A stretch of DNA of 64,000 nucleotides from CAYZTY01 sp964444665 (GTDB lineage Bacteria > Planctomycetota > Phycisphaerae > Sedimentisphaerales > CAYZTY01), in assembly GCA_964444665.1 (NCBI GenBank), contig CAYUIE010000007.1, positions 116,417-180,416 on the forward strand, in the 5' to 3' direction. The first letter of the stretch is position 1. Every line of letters starts with the position of its first letter. Below the pieces are notes generated by a model. It had not been told where the DNA came from. It worked only from the letters and a program-made list of their open reading frames with translations, and ran no database searches. Position numbers and translations under genes: made by a program. Below are positions 61,507 through 64,000 of the stretch, piece after piece.

Positions 61507-61887
61507 CTACCTGTATTTGTAGGCTACGGCCTCGATTTGGAGAAGGCACTGCGGGTCAAGGAACTCTGTAAACAGCCCCGACCGGGCAGGATATCCGTCC
61601 GTGAAAACGTGTCTGTAAACTTCCCGCATCTTTTTGAAATCCCCGGTATTCTTCAAAAACACCATAGTCTTTACAATGTCATTCAATGTGGCACCTGCAG
61701 CCTTAAGAGTTTTCTCCAGATTCTTGAAGCACTGCTGCGTCTGTTCTTCAATACTCTCCGGCCATTTGCCTTGCTCGAAGTCATAACCGCCATGGTGAGA
61801 TGTGAAAGTAAAGTCACCGGCAACAACACAGGAAGAGAACGTAAAGCCCCAGTCCGGATTATTAAGGTCAATTTTTTCAATTGTCAT
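61507..61887 (-). CDS. RidA family (YjgF/UK114) enamine/imine deaminase-like protein
   Basis: 126 residues. Begins MTIEKIDLNNPDWGFTFSS; contains FTSHHGGYDFEQGKWPESIEEQTQQ, LKAAGATLNDIVKTMVFLKN and GYPARSGLFTEF followed by IEAVAYKYR. The Arg in the PARS motif corresponds to the RidA active-site Arg, so imine hydrolysis is possible, though members diverge. ATG start. Stand-alone gene. Confidence 0.85.
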   Translation of the reverse strand: MTIEKIDLNNPDWGFTFSSCVVAGDFTFTSHHGGYDFEQGKWPESIEEQTQQCFKNLEKTLKAAGATLNDIVKTMVFLKNTGDFKKMREVYRHVFTDGYPARSGLFTEFLDPQCLLQIEAVAYKYR

Positions 61888-61914
61888 ACAGCCAATTCCT
61901 TTTACTTAGTCGTT

Positions 61915-62682
61915 TTATTCAACCTTGTTTGGGTCGGCTGGTCCCCAATAAAATATTTCGAGTTCCTGCTTACTGCCATATGACGAGGTCATGTGAAACT
62001 CCTGCATTTCTAAATCCAGCTCGCCATCAGAAATCGGCGCCAGGAATAACTCTCCTTCAGCCTTGTAGTTTCTATCGATCCATCCTGTGACGTAAATTGT
62101 ACCGGTTGTTGCCCAATTCTCTGTTTGCTCTAACAACAAAAATCCACCCCGGGTAATAAAATAGAGTTTTGATTTGTCTTCGCCCCGCTCGTCCATATAA
62201 ATTTTTAAAGGTGCTGTATTGCCCTTAAACTCATTGGTATAATTGCCCTTATTATATTTACGTGCAGTTTCGTAGTATCTGTTACGGTCCGTTCTTACTC
62301 CATACGAAGCGGACCACCAACCGGCTACATTTCCCTCCGAGGTAATATAAAGATTTATTTCGCCTCGCGGCTCGTTACCTGCGTAAACGCTGGCCGTATA
62401 ATGCAGGTTTTCCTTTAAAGGCGGCTGGTCGCGGAAGGGCGGCCGCCTGCCACCCATATCGTAGCCATCCAGGACATCGTTAACAAAAAAATGCCCCTCT
62501 TCCCAGGGATAGGCATTGGGGTCCGAGTATCGGTCTTTTTCTGTGCCGGCGAAAAAGTGGAAGACATTTTGCGTGTACATGCCATACATAATAAATAATA
62601 TCGCCATGGCGATAAGAAGCGGCAAGAGTAGAAAACCGCCCTCGTTTTGTCTTGTCTTTGGCCTGGATGTTGTTGACGGCAT
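61915..62682 (-). CDS. Membrane-anchored protein with prepilin-like N-terminus, unknown function
   Basis: 255 residues from ATG 62682 (GGCGGGAATAAAAGTT upstream); ATG 62733 or 62745 would lengthen the N-terminus by 17 or 21. After 16 polar residues comes GG then FLLLPLLIAMAILFIMYGMY, which copies the type III prepilin layout with Pro instead of Glu at +5. The rest is a polar extracytoplasmic domain rich in Tyr, Asp and Gly (YDMGGRRPPFRDQPPLKEN, GEINLYITSEGNVAGWWSASYG), ending beta-rich. No known domain seen. It precedes the rRNA region but has no link to it. Confidence 0.6.
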   Translation of the reverse strand: MPSTTSRPKTRQNEGGFLLLPLLIAMAILFIMYGMYTQNVFHFFAGTEKDRYSDPNAYPWEEGHFFVNDVLDGYDMGGRRPPFRDQPPLKENLHYTASVYAGNEPRGEINLYITSEGNVAGWWSASYGVRTDRNRYYETARKYNKGNYTNEFKGNTAPLKIYMDERGEDKSKLYFITRGGFLLLEQTENWATTGTIYVTGWIDRNYKAEGELFLAPISDGELDLEMQEFHMTSSYGSKQELEIFYWGPADPNKVE

Positions 62683-62859
62683 AACTTTTATTCCCGCCTG
62701 TCGTTGCCGAGAAGTTGAAGGATTATTTATCATATAATACCACAATTGTGGGTGATGGGCGAGGAATAAGTAATTTATGGCCGGTTTACAAGGTAGATTT
62801 TACCCTTAAAAGACCGGAGAAAAGCCCGGAAAAATTTTCTTTTTTTCTATTTTGTCTGT
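62683..62859. other. Spacer between divergent membrane gene and rRNA promoter
   Basis: AT-rich with a long T-tract (62839-62854) just before the promoter, possibly an upstream (UP) element for alpha-subunit contact. Confidence 0.35.
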
Positions 62860-62888
62860 TGACTACCGGCTATTTTGGTCGTAATATG
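62860..62888 (+). promoter_or_regulatory. rRNA operon promoter
   Basis: TTGACT (62860-62865), 17-base spacer, TAATAT (62883-62888), preceded by a T-rich tract. 16S begins about 300 bases downstream. Confidence 0.8.
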
Positions 62889-62966
62889 TAATATTGAATT
62901 GGAGGCGGACAAGTTAAGAGCGTTGCTGCCTGGCTTGGACGCTGTTTTTATCTTAAGTGTTTTAAG

Positions 62967-62978
62967 TGCTCTTTTACA
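62967..62978 (+). promoter_or_regulatory. boxA antitermination element in the rRNA leader
   Basis: TGCTCTTTTACA, differing by one insertion from E. coli boxA (TGCTCTTTAACA). It lies between promoter and 16S, the expected place for Nus-factor antitermination. Confidence 0.7.
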
Positions 62979-63184
62979 AGTTAACAATCGAGCCAAAAAA
63001 GCAGCGAAAGTGACGCCTGTACGGCAAAGACGCATTTGCCTTGCCGGCGAAAAATGGTGTATAGCTCACTTTCGATGCGTACCGGGATGTTTGCTTTTGC
63101 AGATTCTGCTAAGGCTGATTTCCCGGCGAAGTGATGAGCCTCAATATCGATGTAATCTGTCCGTTAGGGCAGATTCAACGAATA

Positions 63185-64000
<816 letters not shown>

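Overview
The window looks like a chromosomal segment of an anaerobic member of the Planctomycetota, probably class Phycisphaerae. The partial 16S rRNA gene at the right edge has the 5' signature I associate with that group. The protein content fits: lpxK (Gram-negative outer membrane), two-partner secretion, secreted proteins with a PGPTMKT-type leader, GENVGWINF repeats with a dockerin-like end, and many long PAS and TPR proteins. There is no phage, insertion sequence or CRISPR array, but several decayed gene fragments are present between 39.9 and 61.5 kb.

Layout. 1-6.8 kb: a C1/hydrogen operon on the + strand, folD (cut by the window edge), metF, metV, [NiFe] hydrogenase small and large subunits, hydrogenase maturation protease, a second metV and a second metF. 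6.8-16.3 kb: housekeeping genes polA (-), gyrA, holA, hflX and gpsA. 16.7-25.1 kb: a type IV pilus/type II secretion-like operon (pilM, N, O, a PilP/GspB-like protein, pilB, pilT, pilC, two prepilins), then tRNA-Val(GAC). 26.0-29.7 kb: a cytosolic six-PAS histidine kinase and NarL-type regulator (-). 29.7-38.2 kb: a 1.5 kb AT-rich non-coding stretch, then a two-partner secretion pair (tpsB/tpsA). 38.4-42.3 kb: a secreted TPR protein, a decayed methyltransferase, and an ECF sigma/anti-sigma pair. 42.4-46.5 kb: a GntR(YtrA)-type regulator with an ABC exporter whose last gene fuses a permease to a LVIVD-repeat propeller. 46.5-48.5 kb: NAD salvage pair. 48.7-52.2 kb: secreted proteins and a truncated S24 repressor. 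52.5-59.6 kb: rtcB/archease, lpxK, NAD-isocitrate dehydrogenase, arfB, yjbQ and a GT39-like membrane glycosyltransferase. 59.6-62.7 kb: small accessory genes and gene remnants, including a DUF4258/DUF2283 pair between two copies of one gene fragment. 62.8-64 kb: rRNA promoter, boxA leader and the 5' part of 16S rRNA.

The most interesting system is the first operon. A cytosolic-looking group-1-like [NiFe] hydrogenase with its own maturation protease sits between two metF/metV pairs in mirror order, directly after folD. In acetogens MetV carries electrons into MetF, and known MetFV complexes use RnfC2 or Hdr/Mvh partners. Here the only redox partner encoded nearby is a hydrogenase, so I infer a hydrogen-linked methylene-tetrahydrofolate reductase, running toward methyl-THF or in reverse. 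This is a hypothesis from gene order, not shown by the sequence alone.

Start codons were reassigned where a Shine-Dalgarno sequence favours an internal codon; TTG starts are frequent and two genes have Shine-Dalgarno spacing that points to an ATT codon.
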